The notes under the pieces were generated by a model. It did no database searches and was not told the DNA's origin. It saw nothing but the letters and a program-made list of their open reading frames with translations. DNA of 64,000 bases from contig NZ_OX424407.1 in NCBI RefSeq assembly GCF_949152215.1, forward strand, positions 1,120,530-1,184,529, in the 5' to 3' direction. This DNA is from Lancefieldella sp. Marseille-Q7238 (GTDB lineage Bacteria > Actinomycetota > Coriobacteriia > Coriobacteriales > Atopobiaceae). Below, piece after piece: positions 52,023 through 61,122 of this stretch. Made by a program: the position numbers and the translations under genes. Position 1 is the first letter of the stretch, and the number at the start of each line of letters is the position of its first letter.

Positions 52023-53522
52023 ATGGCACGCACAACAAGGAGAAGAAAGCTTAAGGTTCTTTTTTCGGCTTCTGAAGTTGTTCCCTTTTCAAAGACCGGC
52101 GGTCTTGGCGATGTAGCGGGTTCGCTGCCAAGCGCGTTGAAGCATGTAGGGGCAAAAGTTGCTGTCATCTCACCCCTGTACAAGACCATCGCACCCGAAT
52201 GGCGCGAAAAGATGACCAAGGTTGCCGAGCTCTATGTGCCACTTGCTTGGAGAGAGGCGTACTGCGGCCTGTATCATCTTGTTCATGAAAATGTCGATTG
52301 CTACTTCGTTGACAATGAGTCGTACTTTGGCAGGGACGCCCTCTACGGCTTTTTTGATGATGGCGAGCGATTCGCGTTTTTCTCAAAGGCAATCTGTGAG
52401 GTAATCGCGCATGTGCCTGAACTCGCCTGCGATATCCTGCATTGCAACGACTGGCAAACAGCGTTGGCACCTGTCTTTTTGCGCGAGTTTTACAGGGGTA
52501 TTCCCGTGTGCGATAACGTTCGCACGGTCTTCTCGGTACATAACGTAAAGTTCCAGGGTCAGTTTACCGATGAAATGCTTGCAGACCCCTTGGGGCTTGC
52601 TGACATCCCTGCCGCGGCGGGGCAGCTCCGTTGCGACGAGCGTTCCATCAACTTTATGCAGGGAGCACTGCTGTACTCGGATTATCTGAGTACGGTCAGC
52701 CCCACCTATGCGCTTGAGCTGCAGATGCCGTTTTACGGCGAGGGCATGGACCCCATTTTCCGTCGCCGTCATGAAGCGCTGCGCGGCATCTTGAATGGTA
52801 TAGACATTGCCGCATGGTCGCCGGCAAACGATCCCTTTACACCCGCGCGCTTCTCGGCAAAGAAGATGGAAGGCAAGGCGGAGTGCAAGCGTCTTCTGCA
52901 AGAGGAGCTTGGGCTTGAAGTCAATCCTGACATCCCCTTGATTGTGATGGTCACGCGCCTGACTGACCAAAAGGGCATGGGCTTGGTGAGCTATGCCATG
53001 GACCGCATCATATGCGCCGGTGCCGAGGTGGCAATCTTGGGTACGGGCGATCAGAAATACGAGGACGATCTGCGCTACTTTGACGGACACTACGGCAACC
53101 GCATGGCCGCTCGCCTGCAGTTTGACGTGGCGCTTTCGCATCGTATGTATGCCGGCGCCGATATGTTTTTGATGCCTTCGGAGTTTGAGCCGTGCGGGCT
53201 CTCTCAAATGATTTCGATGCGCTACGGAACCCTTCCCATTGTGCGTGAAACGGGAGGCTTGGCTGATTCCGTCAGACCCTACAACCAATTTACGGGAGAG
53301 GGAACCGGCTTCAGCTTCGCGAACATGAACGCGGACGAAATGGCTGATGTGGTTTGTTTTGCCTGCGATGTGTACTGCAATCATCGCGACGCGTGGGACA
53401 AGCTAGTTGAGCAAGCGATGGCCGCTGACTTCAGCTGGCATACGGCCGCCAATGATTATCTCGACATGTATCATTGGCTCCACCCGGAGGTAATCCGTTA
53501 TACCAGGCGCAGGGATTGGTAA
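52023..53522 (+). CDS. glgA: Glycogen synthase
   Basis: This is a 499-residue GT5 enzyme. The N-terminal KTGGLGDVAGSLP (about residues 24-36) binds ADP-glucose. The second Rossmann domain has VTRLTDQKGM and the C-terminal catalytic ExxxxxGLSQMISMRYGTLP region (PSEFEPCGLSQMISM, with the conserved Glu). It elongates alpha-1,4 chains. Start ATG 52023 has GAGAGGT upstream. It ends one base before the amylase/glucanotransferase gene, so the two are cotranscribed. Confidence 0.96.
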   Translation: MARTTRRRKLKVLFSASEVVPFSKTGGLGDVAGSLPSALKHVGAKVAVISPLYKTIAPEWREKMTKVAELYVPLAWREAYCGLYHLVHENVDCYFVDNESYFGRDALYGFFDDGERFAFFSKAICEVIAHVPELACDILHCNDWQTALAPVFLREFYRGIPVCDNVRTVFSVHNVKFQGQFTDEMLADPLGLADIPAAAGQLRCDERSINFMQGALLYSDYLSTVSPTYALELQMPFYGEGMDPIFRRRHEALRGILNGIDIAAWSPANDPFTPARFSAKKMEGKAECKRLLQEELGLEVNPDIPLIVMVTRLTDQKGMGLVSYAMDRIICAGAEVAILGTGDQKYEDDLRYFDGHYGNRMAARLQFDVALSHRMYAGADMFLMPSEFEPCGLSQMISMRYGTLPIVRETGGLADSVRPYNQFTGEGTGFSFANMNADEMADVVCFACDVYCNHRDAWDKLVEQAMAADFSWHTAANDYLDMYHWLHPEVIRYTRRRDW

Positions 53523-53523
53523 T

Positions 53524-56500
53524 ATGCAGGCTTTTCACAGCACTTCGCTGGCAGCGTACCGTCAGCCGTTCGGCGCGGTTCGTCTTGGCGAAAACGTTAC
53601 GCTTTCTATTGCCGTTTGGGGCGATGACGTGCGGGGCTGTTCTCTCAGGCTCTGGATTGAAGGCAATGGCGAGAAGTGCCTCTCCATGCAGCGGACTGCT
53701 CGCTCTGCGGTTGATGATGGCGTAGTCAGCCAAGTTGTTGACGCGCGGCGTGTTGGCTTTGGCGCGGCGTACGCTTCCTGCGTTCCCGCCGACGCCGTAC
53801 TCTTCTCGGTGTCGTTTGCTCCCGATACTACAGGTATTGTGTGGTATCGCTTTGAGATTGAGGCATCGGACGGCGCTGTGTGGAAGTACGGCGCCCGCGA
53901 AGGATGGGTTACCGGTGTAGGCGATTTCGCTTTCGGCGAACCGCCCTCATTTCAGTTGACGGTGTATAGGCCGCGCAAGGTCTGTCCCACCTGGTATGAA
54001 AAGGGTATCGCGTACCAGATATTTCCCGACCGCTTCGCGCGCGGCGCTGACTGGCGCAGGCGAACTCGCGCGGCGCTTGATAAACCGCACCGCGGGCCAC
54101 AGCGTGAGCTGATAGAAGATTGGGACCGCACACCTAGCTATGCGCGGGATGAAAACAGCCGTATCCTCAAATGGGATTTTTACGGCGGTACGCTGGAAGG
54201 CATTACGGAAAAGCTGGACTATCTTCAGGCGCTGGGTATCACCATCATCTATCTCAATCCTATCTTTGAAGCGGCCAGCAATCACCGCTATGATACAGCC
54301 GATTATCTTGCCATCGATCCTATTTTGGGCGATGAAGCATCGTTCAAGACACTGTGTCGTGAAGCAAAAGCCCGCGGCATTTCCATTATTTTGGACGGCG
54401 TCTTCAACCATACGGGAGCGGATTCCCGTTACTTTAATCGTGAACACAACTACTCCGACATAGGCGCTTGTCAGGGCGAGAAGTCGCCCTATGCGGATTG
54501 GTTTACGCTTGCGGAAGACGGATCGTACGCAAGTTGGTGGGGTGTTGACGACCTTCCCGACGTCAATGAGACCAGCCGATCATTCCGTGATTTCATCTGC
54601 GGAAAGGATGGCGTCGTGCGCCGCTGGATTCGTGCCGGTGCGCGCGGTTGGCGTCTCGATGTGGCAGATGAGCTTTCCGATGAATTTCTCGCCGAGATTC
54701 ATGAGGCAGCTTTGGCTGAGCGCTCTGACGCGGTAGTAATCGGTGAAGTATGGGAAGACGCCAGCAACAAACGCGCTTACGGCGAACTCAAGCGCTATTT
54801 TGCCGACAATGAGCTTGACGGCACCATGAACTATCCCTTGCGCTCTGGGGTGCTTAAGTACCTGCGTAGCGAGATTTCCGCCTATGAGCTGGCTCAACGC
54901 CTTGAAGAGCTCCGGGAGAACTATCCGAAGCACGCGTTTTTCTCGTCACTCAATCTTATGGGAAGTCATGATCGCGCGCGCATTATGACCATTTTGAGCG
55001 GCGCTCCTTATTCGCGTACGGCTCCCGCGGAGACGCAGGAATTTCCCCTCTCGTCCGATGAGCGCGGCCTTGGTAAGAGCCGCTTATGGGCGGCGAGCGT
55101 CATTCAGATGACCATGCCAGGTGTACCGTGCGTGTATTACGGCGATGAGTGGGGCCTCGAAGGAAACCGTGACCCCTACAATCGCGCGACGATGCCCTGG
55201 GGTCAGGAGGACGACGGGGTGCGCGGCGCTTCTCGCCATGGCGACAAGGACTGTGCTGCCATCTATCGCAATTCGATTGCTCTGCGCAAGATAGTCCCCG
55301 TGCTAACCAGCGGTGAATTTGAACCATTTGCGCCCAATGAGGATGTTTTCGGATTTTGGCGCTACAACGGGACGCGCGAACAACATGCTGATGTACTTCA
55401 CGATCCGGAGGAACGGGTCTGCGTGCTTATCAACAGGAGCCTCTCCAAGGTTCAAAATATTCGCGTTCCCATTGCGCCTGGCATGCAAGTCAGTGATATC
55501 ATCACCGGACAGGTGCTTGAGGTTCGTAACGATTCCGTAGAAGTGTTCATGTGGCCGCTTGGCACCACGATTTTGCACATACACCGTCCGCGTCGCCTGC
55601 AGCGTCCCATGAAGCGCGGTATGGGCGTTCTCGCGCATATTACCTCACTTCCGGACAAGCTGAATGCTCCGTATGTGTCCCAGGGGGCAACTATTGGTTC
55701 TGATGCCCATCGGTTTGTCGACTGGCTGGAAGAGGCTGGTCAAATGTACTGGCAGATTTTGCCCGTAAATCCGACGGATGAGTGCGGCTCTCCGTATGCG
55801 GGTCTTTCTGCTTTTGCTGGAAACGCTTCCCTGCTTGACGGAGGAGCCAGCGGCGCCCTTGAGCGCTTTGAGGCCCTTGAGCGCAACACGGTTTTCCGTT
55901 ATAGCTATCAGGAATTCTGCAAGAAAAACGCCTATTGGCTGGAGCCGTACGCTGTCTTTCGCGCCCTGAAGGATACCTTTGGGGAAGACGTGGCGTGGCA
56001 AGACTGGCCAGAAGAATACAGGAGCTATACTCCGGAATTGGCGGCCCGCGCCGGCGTAAGAGAAGGCGCCGAACGCCGGCGCCGTATTCAGTTTATGTTT
56101 GAACGCGAATGGCATGAATTGCGTGATTACGCGCATAAGCACGGAGTTCAAATCATTGGCGACATGCCCATGTTTGTTTCGGCGGATTCCGCTGACGTAT
56201 GGGCGCATCCGGAGATTTTTGATTTGGACGCGGAGGGGCGCATAGCTTCTCAGCCGGGTACCCCGCCCGATTCGTTTGCTCCGGAGGGTCAGCTCTGGGG
56301 CAATCCCGCATACCGCTGGGACGTGTTGAAGCAGCAGGGGTACGCGTGGTGGATGCAGCGCTTTGAGCGTTCCTTTGACCTGTACGGCTATACGCGTCTT
56401 GACCATTTTCTGGGATTTATCTCGTATTACGATATTCCGTCCGGACATACGGCCGCAGACGGTTCCGATCTTTTTGGACCCGGACTCGACCTGTTCCAGG

Positions 56501-56994
56501 AGGCGCATAGACGCTTTGGCGAGCTGCCCTTCATTGCCGAAGACCTTGGCTCCGTGACGCCTGCAGTTCGCGCGCTTTTGGCGGAGACAGGTATTCCCGG
56601 CATGTCGGTGGCGGTGTTTGCCGATGGAGACCCCCGCGAGCATTTTGTGGCGCCGCCTGAGACGGTGCTCTACACCTCAACGCACGACACCTCGACACTC
56701 GCTGGTCATATCAAGCGCCGTTTCACTTTTCCCGATACAGAGGATGCGGCCGTAAACGGTTTGGCTGACGAGAAGACCCTTGAGCTGTTTAACGCTGTGG
56801 TTGAGCACGTGCTGTCGGTTCCGAATGACGTGGCCATACTGCCTTTGCAAGACGTACTGGGGCTGGACGATTCCGCTCGCATGAATGTGCCGGGGACCTG
56901 CAAGGACAATTGGGTTTGGAGATGCCCGCCTGAACTCCTGACTCATGATGCCGCTGAAAAACTGAGGGCCTTGGCGCGGCGCGGCGCTCGTTAG
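53524..56994 (+). CDS. Fused GH13 alpha-amylase / GH77 4-alpha-glucanotransferase
   Basis: This is a 1156-residue two-enzyme fusion. Residues 1-125 resemble the N domain of neopullulanases (CBM34-like). Residues 130-610 form a GH13 barrel with YQIFPDRFARG, DGVFNHTGADS, RGWRLDVADE (nucleophile Asp near 378), VVIGEVWED (Glu near 408) and MGSHDRAR (Asp near 482). From about 690, MKRGMGVLAHITSLP opens a GH77 (MalQ) domain, with YTRLDHFLGF (Asp near 959), FIAEDLGSVTP (Glu near 1005) and STHDTSTLAG. All catalytic residues are present in both halves. The product probably trims and re-ligates glycogen-derived dextrins. No signal peptide is present, so it acts in the cytoplasm. Confidence 0.93.
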   Translation: MQAFHSTSLAAYRQPFGAVRLGENVTLSIAVWGDDVRGCSLRLWIEGNGEKCLSMQRTARSAVDDGVVSQVVDARRVGFGAAYASCVPADAVLFSVSFAPDTTGIVWYRFEIEASDGAVWKYGAREGWVTGVGDFAFGEPPSFQLTVYRPRKVCPTWYEKGIAYQIFPDRFARGADWRRRTRAALDKPHRGPQRELIEDWDRTPSYARDENSRILKWDFYGGTLEGITEKLDYLQALGITIIYLNPIFEAASNHRYDTADYLAIDPILGDEASFKTLCREAKARGISIILDGVFNHTGADSRYFNREHNYSDIGACQGEKSPYADWFTLAEDGSYASWWGVDDLPDVNETSRSFRDFICGKDGVVRRWIRAGARGWRLDVADELSDEFLAEIHEAALAERSDAVVIGEVWEDASNKRAYGELKRYFADNELDGTMNYPLRSGVLKYLRSEISAYELAQRLEELRENYPKHAFFSSLNLMGSHDRARIMTILSGAPYSRTAPAETQEFPLSSDERGLGKSRLWAASVIQMTMPGVPCVYYGDEWGLEGNRDPYNRATMPWGQEDDGVRGASRHGDKDCAAIYRNSIALRKIVPVLTSGEFEPFAPNEDVFGFWRYNGTREQHADVLHDPEERVCVLINRSLSKVQNIRVPIAPGMQVSDIITGQVLEVRNDSVEVFMWPLGTTILHIHRPRRLQRPMKRGMGVLAHITSLPDKLNAPYVSQGATIGSDAHRFVDWLEEAGQMYWQILPVNPTDECGSPYAGLSAFAGNASLLDGGASGALERFEALERNTVFRYSYQEFCKKNAYWLEPYAVFRALKDTFGEDVAWQDWPEEYRSYTPELAARAGVREGAERRRRIQFMFEREWHELRDYAHKHGVQIIGDMPMFVSADSADVWAHPEIFDLDAEGRIASQPGTPPDSFAPEGQLWGNPAYRWDVLKQQGYAWWMQRFERSFDLYGYTRLDHFLGFISYYDIPSGHTAADGSDLFGPGLDLFQEAHRRFGELPFIAEDLGSVTPAVRALLAETGIPGMSVAVFADGDPREHFVAPPETVLYTSTHDTSTLAGHIKRRFTFPDTEDAAVNGLADEKTLELFNAVVEHVLSVPNDVAILPLQDVLGLDDSARMNVPGTCKDNWVWRCPPELLTHDAAEKLRALARRGAR

Positions 56995-56995
56995 A

Positions 56996-57090
56996 GAAAA
57001 CTGTGGCCGAAACTGCCGGTCGAGACCGCGGCTGAAACCGTGGTCGAAACTGCTGATCGAAACTGCGGCTGAAACCGCGGGCGAAACCGT
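56996..57090. repeat. 12-13-bp degenerate tandem repeat, eight units
   Basis: Units of the form GAAACYGYGGYC follow each other from 56996 to 57090 (starts at 56996, 57009, 57022, 57034, 57046, 57059, 57071 and 57083). They begin immediately after the stop codon of the fusion gene. It is not a CRISPR array: there are no spacers. Confidence 0.88.
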
Positions 57091-57167
57091 TACAATAGCA
57101 ATCCAATCTAATCAGGTGTAGCCCGCGTGTTTTTACATGTGGGCTTTTGCCGCGTTAAGGAGTCTTT

Positions 57168-60100
57168 GTGTTTATCAATCGAGTTGCTCAGCGCCTGTTA
57201 TCCGCTCCCGAACTTGCAGCCTGTATGCGCGTGCTGTCGGAAGGCAAAGACGCTACGTTAGCTGTGGCGCAAGGCGCTCGCACGTTGGTGCTCGCGTCCG
57301 TCTGGGCGCACAACCCGCGGCCGACCGTGCTGGTGGTGGCCGGTGAGGAAGCGGCTAATCGTAGTGCTCGCGCTCTCGCGGCGTGGCTCGGCAATGACGT
57401 GGTCTTGAGGTATCCTGAACGTCGCGACTACCCTTGGTCGGAAACCGCGCCGGACGACGCTCTTATCGGCATGCGCTGTCATGCGATTGCTCGCCTTGCT
57501 GCGGGCGAGAAGTGCGTCGTGGTCGCAAGCGCCCGTGCACTTTTGCGCCGGGTTCCTCCGGTGGGCTCGGGCTACTGTATGCCCAGTACGTTTTCTATAG
57601 GCGATGTCGTGCCTTTTGAAGAGGTGCCTGCGCTTCTGGTAGGCATGGGGTATGCCGACACCGGCGCGGCGGATGTTCCCGGCTCGTTTCATGTGCATGG
57701 CGACACGGTCGATATATTTCCCGCCCAGTTCAGCAGTGCAGTGCGCTTGGAATTTTTCGGTGACGAGATTGATCGCATTCGTCGCATGGTAGCCGCTACC
57801 GGCCAGACCATCGGCGAGCTTGAATCGGTGACGGTAGTCCCGTGCCGTGAGTTGGCCCTTACTGCAGAGACTATCCGCAATGCTGAGGCGGCATTGTATA
57901 ACCGCGCTCAGGAGAATAGCGCGATAGCTGCGGACTTAGAGCTCATTCAGCGCGGAGCTTCCGTTTCGACGCTTGAGCGCTATCTGCCCATCCTATATGG
58001 TACAACGGCGAATCCCCTGGAACACATTGCGGCTGAAACCCTCGTGGTTCTCTCCGAACCCCGCTCACTTTTTGACGACTGTCAGCGAGCTATGGATGAG
58101 ATTGCATCCGCCGCGCAAACGGCGAAGGTTAAACTCGACGGGCTGTACACCATGCCAAGAGAGCTGGATTTCGGAAAGCAGCAGCGCTTTTCTTTTGCTT
58201 CGCTTTTGCGTGCGGGCGGTCAGGTTACAGCGGAACTTGCGGTACACAGGCCCTCTATTGCCGGATCGGACGCTAAGCTGCTCAGCTGCGTTCGTCAGCT
58301 GGTTCATGACAATGATGTTGTCGTCTTTGCTGTTCCGGATAGAGCTGCCCGTGAGCATATGATGTCTCATTTCAGCGATGAAAGCATACCGTTTGAAGTG
58401 TCTTTAGGCACGTCAAAAGAAAATATCCCAAAACAGGATATTTCGTATACTACTCTGAAACGCGGCAGGGTGACATTTACCGATGCTCCGGTTCCAGCGG
58501 GCATCATTGTACCTTCGGCAGACCTTGCCGTATTATCCGTTTCGGATCTTACCGTTCGCTCTGCTCGCAGCCATCGCCGCTCCAGGCGCGTCGACCCTAC
58601 CAGTGTTACGTTTCCTTTCAAGCCGGGCGACTACGTTGTTCACGCTAAACACGGTATTGCCTACTTCAAGGAGATTGTACGAGAAGAAGCTGCGGGCAGG
58701 ATGCGTGATTACTTCCTGCTTGAGTATGCGCAGGGCGACAAGCTTTACGTTCCCTTTGAGCAGGTTGACCGGCTGACAAGATATGTAGGACCTGATGGCG
58801 CCGCTCCAAGGCTGACTCGCCTGAGTACAGCTGACTGGTCTCGAGCCACGGCAAAAGCGCGCAAATCCGCTAAAAAACTAGCATTTGACCTGGTTGATCT
58901 CTATACGCGCCGTGCCTCAGTGCCGGGGTATGCGTTTTCCTTTGATACTCCCGCGCAGGAAGAGATGGAAGCTGCTTTTCCTTATCCAATGACACCCGAT
59001 CAAGAGAGCGCGATTGCGGATATCAAGCTTGACATGGAAGCGCAAAAGCCTATGGATCGGCTGCTCTGCGGCGATGTGGGATTTGGCAAGACAGAGGTTG
59101 CGTTGCGTGCTGCATTCAAGGCATGCCAGGACGGCCGTCAAGTCATGATTTTGTGTCCTACTACCATTTTGGCTCAGCAGCATTTTGAGACGTTCTTCTC
59201 GCGCTTTGCCCCCTTTGGCCTGCGTGTGGCGGTACTTTCCCGTTTTGTTACGCCTGCGCGGCAACGGCGGGCGCTGGAGGGCTTTGCGGACGGTTCGGTG
59301 AATGTTTTGGTGGGAACTCATCGTTTGCTGTCGGCGGATGTGAACCCTCACGACCTGGGACTTGTCATCGTTGATGAGGAGCAGCGTTTTGGGGTCCAGC
59401 ATAAAGAGCAGCTTAAAAATATGCGCGAACAGGTTGATGTACTGACGCTTTCCGCGACACCCATTCCTCGTACCATGCAGATGGCTATGAGTGGTGTGCG
59501 CGACATGAGCCTTATCATGACGCCTCCTCCGGGCAGAAAGCCGGTCAAAGTGATGGTAGGGGAGTACGACCCCGACCTTGTGTCCGCTGCTATTAGGGCT
59601 GAACTCGCGCGAGAAGGACAGGTGTATTACGTCTCCAACCGCGTTACTACTATCGATGACGCTGTGAGTCGCGTGGCGGAGGCGGCGCCGGAAGCGCGCG
59701 TAGGCGTAGCCCACGGCCAAATGAATGCTCGCGAGGTAGAAGACGTGATGCTGCGTTTTCAGGAACATGAGATAGATGTCTTGGTAGCGACAACTATTAT
59801 TGAATCAGGCATCGATAATCCGCACACCAACACGTTGATCATCGAAGACTCGGAACGTTTGGGCTTAGCCCAGCTCTACCAGCTGAAGGGACGCGTTGGT
59901 CGAGGCCGGCAGCAGGCGTACGCGTACTTTATGTTCCCTGCGGAGATGCCGCTTACCGAAGAAGCAACAGCGCGCTTGACCGCCATCAACGAGTATCAAG
60001 ATCTCGGTAGCGGCATGAGGATTGCCATGCGCGACCTTGAGATTCGCGGTGCGGGTTCGCTTATGGGCGCTGAGCAGCACGGTAATCTCTCCGGAGTGGG

Positions 60101-60719
60101 CTTTGATCTCTTTACGCAGATGCTTGGCGAGGCTGTTGCCGAAGCGCGCGGGGAGACCCCCGATATCGAACAGGCAGAGGTGACCCTCAATTTGCCCGCC
60201 GATTTCTTCTTGGATGAAGAATATCTACCAGAGGTTGACCGGCGCGTGCTGGTGTATCGCCGTTTGGCGGCCGCTTGGGATCTTGCGGATGTGGATGAGA
60301 TACAGCAGGAGACGGAGGAGCGCTTTGGTGCGTTGCCTCTTGCCGGCAAGAATCTCTTCGACCGCGCGCGGATACGTATCCGCGCAGAACGGCTCGGTTT
60401 GGCCTCGATTTCGCTTACCGGAGGACGCCTTGTGTACCAAGGAATCAAGATTCCCCGTGAGCAGGCGCTCAAGTTCAAAGCACGCGGTGCCATCTACTAT
60501 CCCAAGTCCGAAAAACTTGGCTATCCATTCCGACACAAAGATGAACAGCTTATGCCTGCGGCTTTGGGTGTTCTCGAAGAGCTTGGCGGAGACGATGAGG
60601 AGTTCGACAGCGATGAGGCGTCCGGCGGTAATGAGATGTCCAGGGGTGGCGGAACGCTCGGCAGTAATGCTGTGCCTAACGGCGGCAAAGCGCTCGGCGA
60701 TAACGAGGCGGAAAAGTAA
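57168..60719 (+). CDS. mfd: Transcription-repair coupling factor
   Basis: This is an 1183-residue translocase. The UvrB-like N-terminal half lacks nuclease and helicase motifs. An RNA-polymerase-interacting CarD-like domain (about 475-545, FKPGDYVVHAKHGIAYF) follows. The SF2 motor contains LLCGDVGFGKTEVALRA, CPTTILAQQHF, DEEQRFG and QLKGRVGRG, and a C-terminal TRCF domain follows it. The C-terminal 50 residues are Gly/Asn/Glu-rich and poorly conserved. It removes stalled polymerase and recruits UvrA. The start is GTG 57168, with TAAGGAG upstream. An imperfect inverted repeat follows the stop. Confidence 0.97.
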   Translation: MFINRVAQRLLSAPELAACMRVLSEGKDATLAVAQGARTLVLASVWAHNPRPTVLVVAGEEAANRSARALAAWLGNDVVLRYPERRDYPWSETAPDDALIGMRCHAIARLAAGEKCVVVASARALLRRVPPVGSGYCMPSTFSIGDVVPFEEVPALLVGMGYADTGAADVPGSFHVHGDTVDIFPAQFSSAVRLEFFGDEIDRIRRMVAATGQTIGELESVTVVPCRELALTAETIRNAEAALYNRAQENSAIAADLELIQRGASVSTLERYLPILYGTTANPLEHIAAETLVVLSEPRSLFDDCQRAMDEIASAAQTAKVKLDGLYTMPRELDFGKQQRFSFASLLRAGGQVTAELAVHRPSIAGSDAKLLSCVRQLVHDNDVVVFAVPDRAAREHMMSHFSDESIPFEVSLGTSKENIPKQDISYTTLKRGRVTFTDAPVPAGIIVPSADLAVLSVSDLTVRSARSHRRSRRVDPTSVTFPFKPGDYVVHAKHGIAYFKEIVREEAAGRMRDYFLLEYAQGDKLYVPFEQVDRLTRYVGPDGAAPRLTRLSTADWSRATAKARKSAKKLAFDLVDLYTRRASVPGYAFSFDTPAQEEMEAAFPYPMTPDQESAIADIKLDMEAQKPMDRLLCGDVGFGKTEVALRAAFKACQDGRQVMILCPTTILAQQHFETFFSRFAPFGLRVAVLSRFVTPARQRRALEGFADGSVNVLVGTHRLLSADVNPHDLGLVIVDEEQRFGVQHKEQLKNMREQVDVLTLSATPIPRTMQMAMSGVRDMSLIMTPPPGRKPVKVMVGEYDPDLVSAAIRAELAREGQVYYVSNRVTTIDDAVSRVAEAAPEARVGVAHGQMNAREVEDVMLRFQEHEIDVLVATTIIESGIDNPHTNTLIIEDSERLGLAQLYQLKGRVGRGRQQAYAYFMFPAEMPLTEEATARLTAINEYQDLGSGMRIAMRDLEIRGAGSLMGAEQHGNLSGVGFDLFTQMLGEAVAEARGETPDIEQAEVTLNLPADFFLDEEYLPEVDRRVLVYRRLAAAWDLADVDEIQQETEERFGALPLAGKNLFDRARIRIRAERLGLASISLTGGRLVYQGIKIPREQALKFKARGAIYYPKSEKLGYPFRHKDEQLMPAALGVLEELGGDDEEFDSDEASGGNEMSRGGGTLGSNAVPNGGKALGDNEAEK

Positions 60720-60748
60720 CGGCCACATATCTTGTGAAGCTTTCGTAG

Positions 60749-60798
60749 CGAGAAGACCGTGCGGCCGAAGGAATTGCTGCATACACGCGGTCTTCTCG
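60749..60798 (+). terminator. Hairpin after mfd carrying a variant octamer pair
   Basis: CGAGAAGACCG (60749-60759) and CGGTCTTCTCG (60788-60798) form a perfect 11-bp stem with a 28-nt loop. The left arm contains GCGAGAAG, and the right arm contains the one-base variant CTTCTCGT. There is only a weak TATATA tail. Confidence 0.6.
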
Positions 60799-60802
60799 TA
60801 TA

Positions 60803-60896
60803 TATGCGAACGAATAAATTCTACCTGTATGTAGTTGACTTTATGCGAACGAATAAATATTATAGTGTGTAAGCGATATATATGCGTTCGTATATA
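60803..60896 (+). promoter_or_regulatory. hipBA promoter and operators
   Basis: The 17-bp sequence TATGCGAACGAATAAAT occurs exactly at 60803-60819 and 60842-60858. A related inverted copy (ATATATGCGTTCGTATATA, about 60876-60896) lies next to the gene. The promoter is TTGACT (60835-60840), a 17-bp spacer and TATTAT (60858-60863). The second operator copy fills the spacer exactly, so bound HipB would block RNA polymerase. Confidence 0.8.
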
Positions 60897-60906
60897 TGGG
60901 GTGGAT

Positions 60907-61122
60907 ATGCAAGGTATTACAAGTCCGGAGGACCTGGGGAAACTTATCCGGAAGGTACGCAAAAGCCAGAATTTGACACAGCTTGACCTTGCTAATGTCG
61001 CAGGAGTGGGTAGTACGTTTATCTCTCAGTTGGAACGCGGCAAGACGACGGCCGAGCTCGGACGAACCATCAAAGTTTTAACGGTACTCGGTCTAGATCT
61101 CTATGCGGAGGTGCGTTCCTGA
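60907..61122 (+). CDS. hipB: HipB-type antitoxin (Xre family)
   Basis: This is a 71-residue helix-turn-helix protein with LGKLIRKVRKSQNLTQLDLA, AGVGSTFISQLERGKTTAELG and a final beta strand (DLYAEVRS) that forms the dimer lid. The start is ATG 60907 behind GGGGTGG; an upstream in-frame extension would include the operator region. HipB neutralises HipA and represses the promoter containing the TATGCGAACGAATAAAT operators. Its stop overlaps the hipA start (TGATG). Confidence 0.9.
   Translation: MQGITSPEDLGKLIRKVRKSQNLTQLDLANVAGVGSTFISQLERGKTTAELGRTIKVLTVLGLDLYAEVRS

Noticed and set aside
56996-57090. CRISPR-like array
   Set aside because: The units are only 12-13 bp, contiguous and degenerate, without unique spacers, and no cas genes are near.
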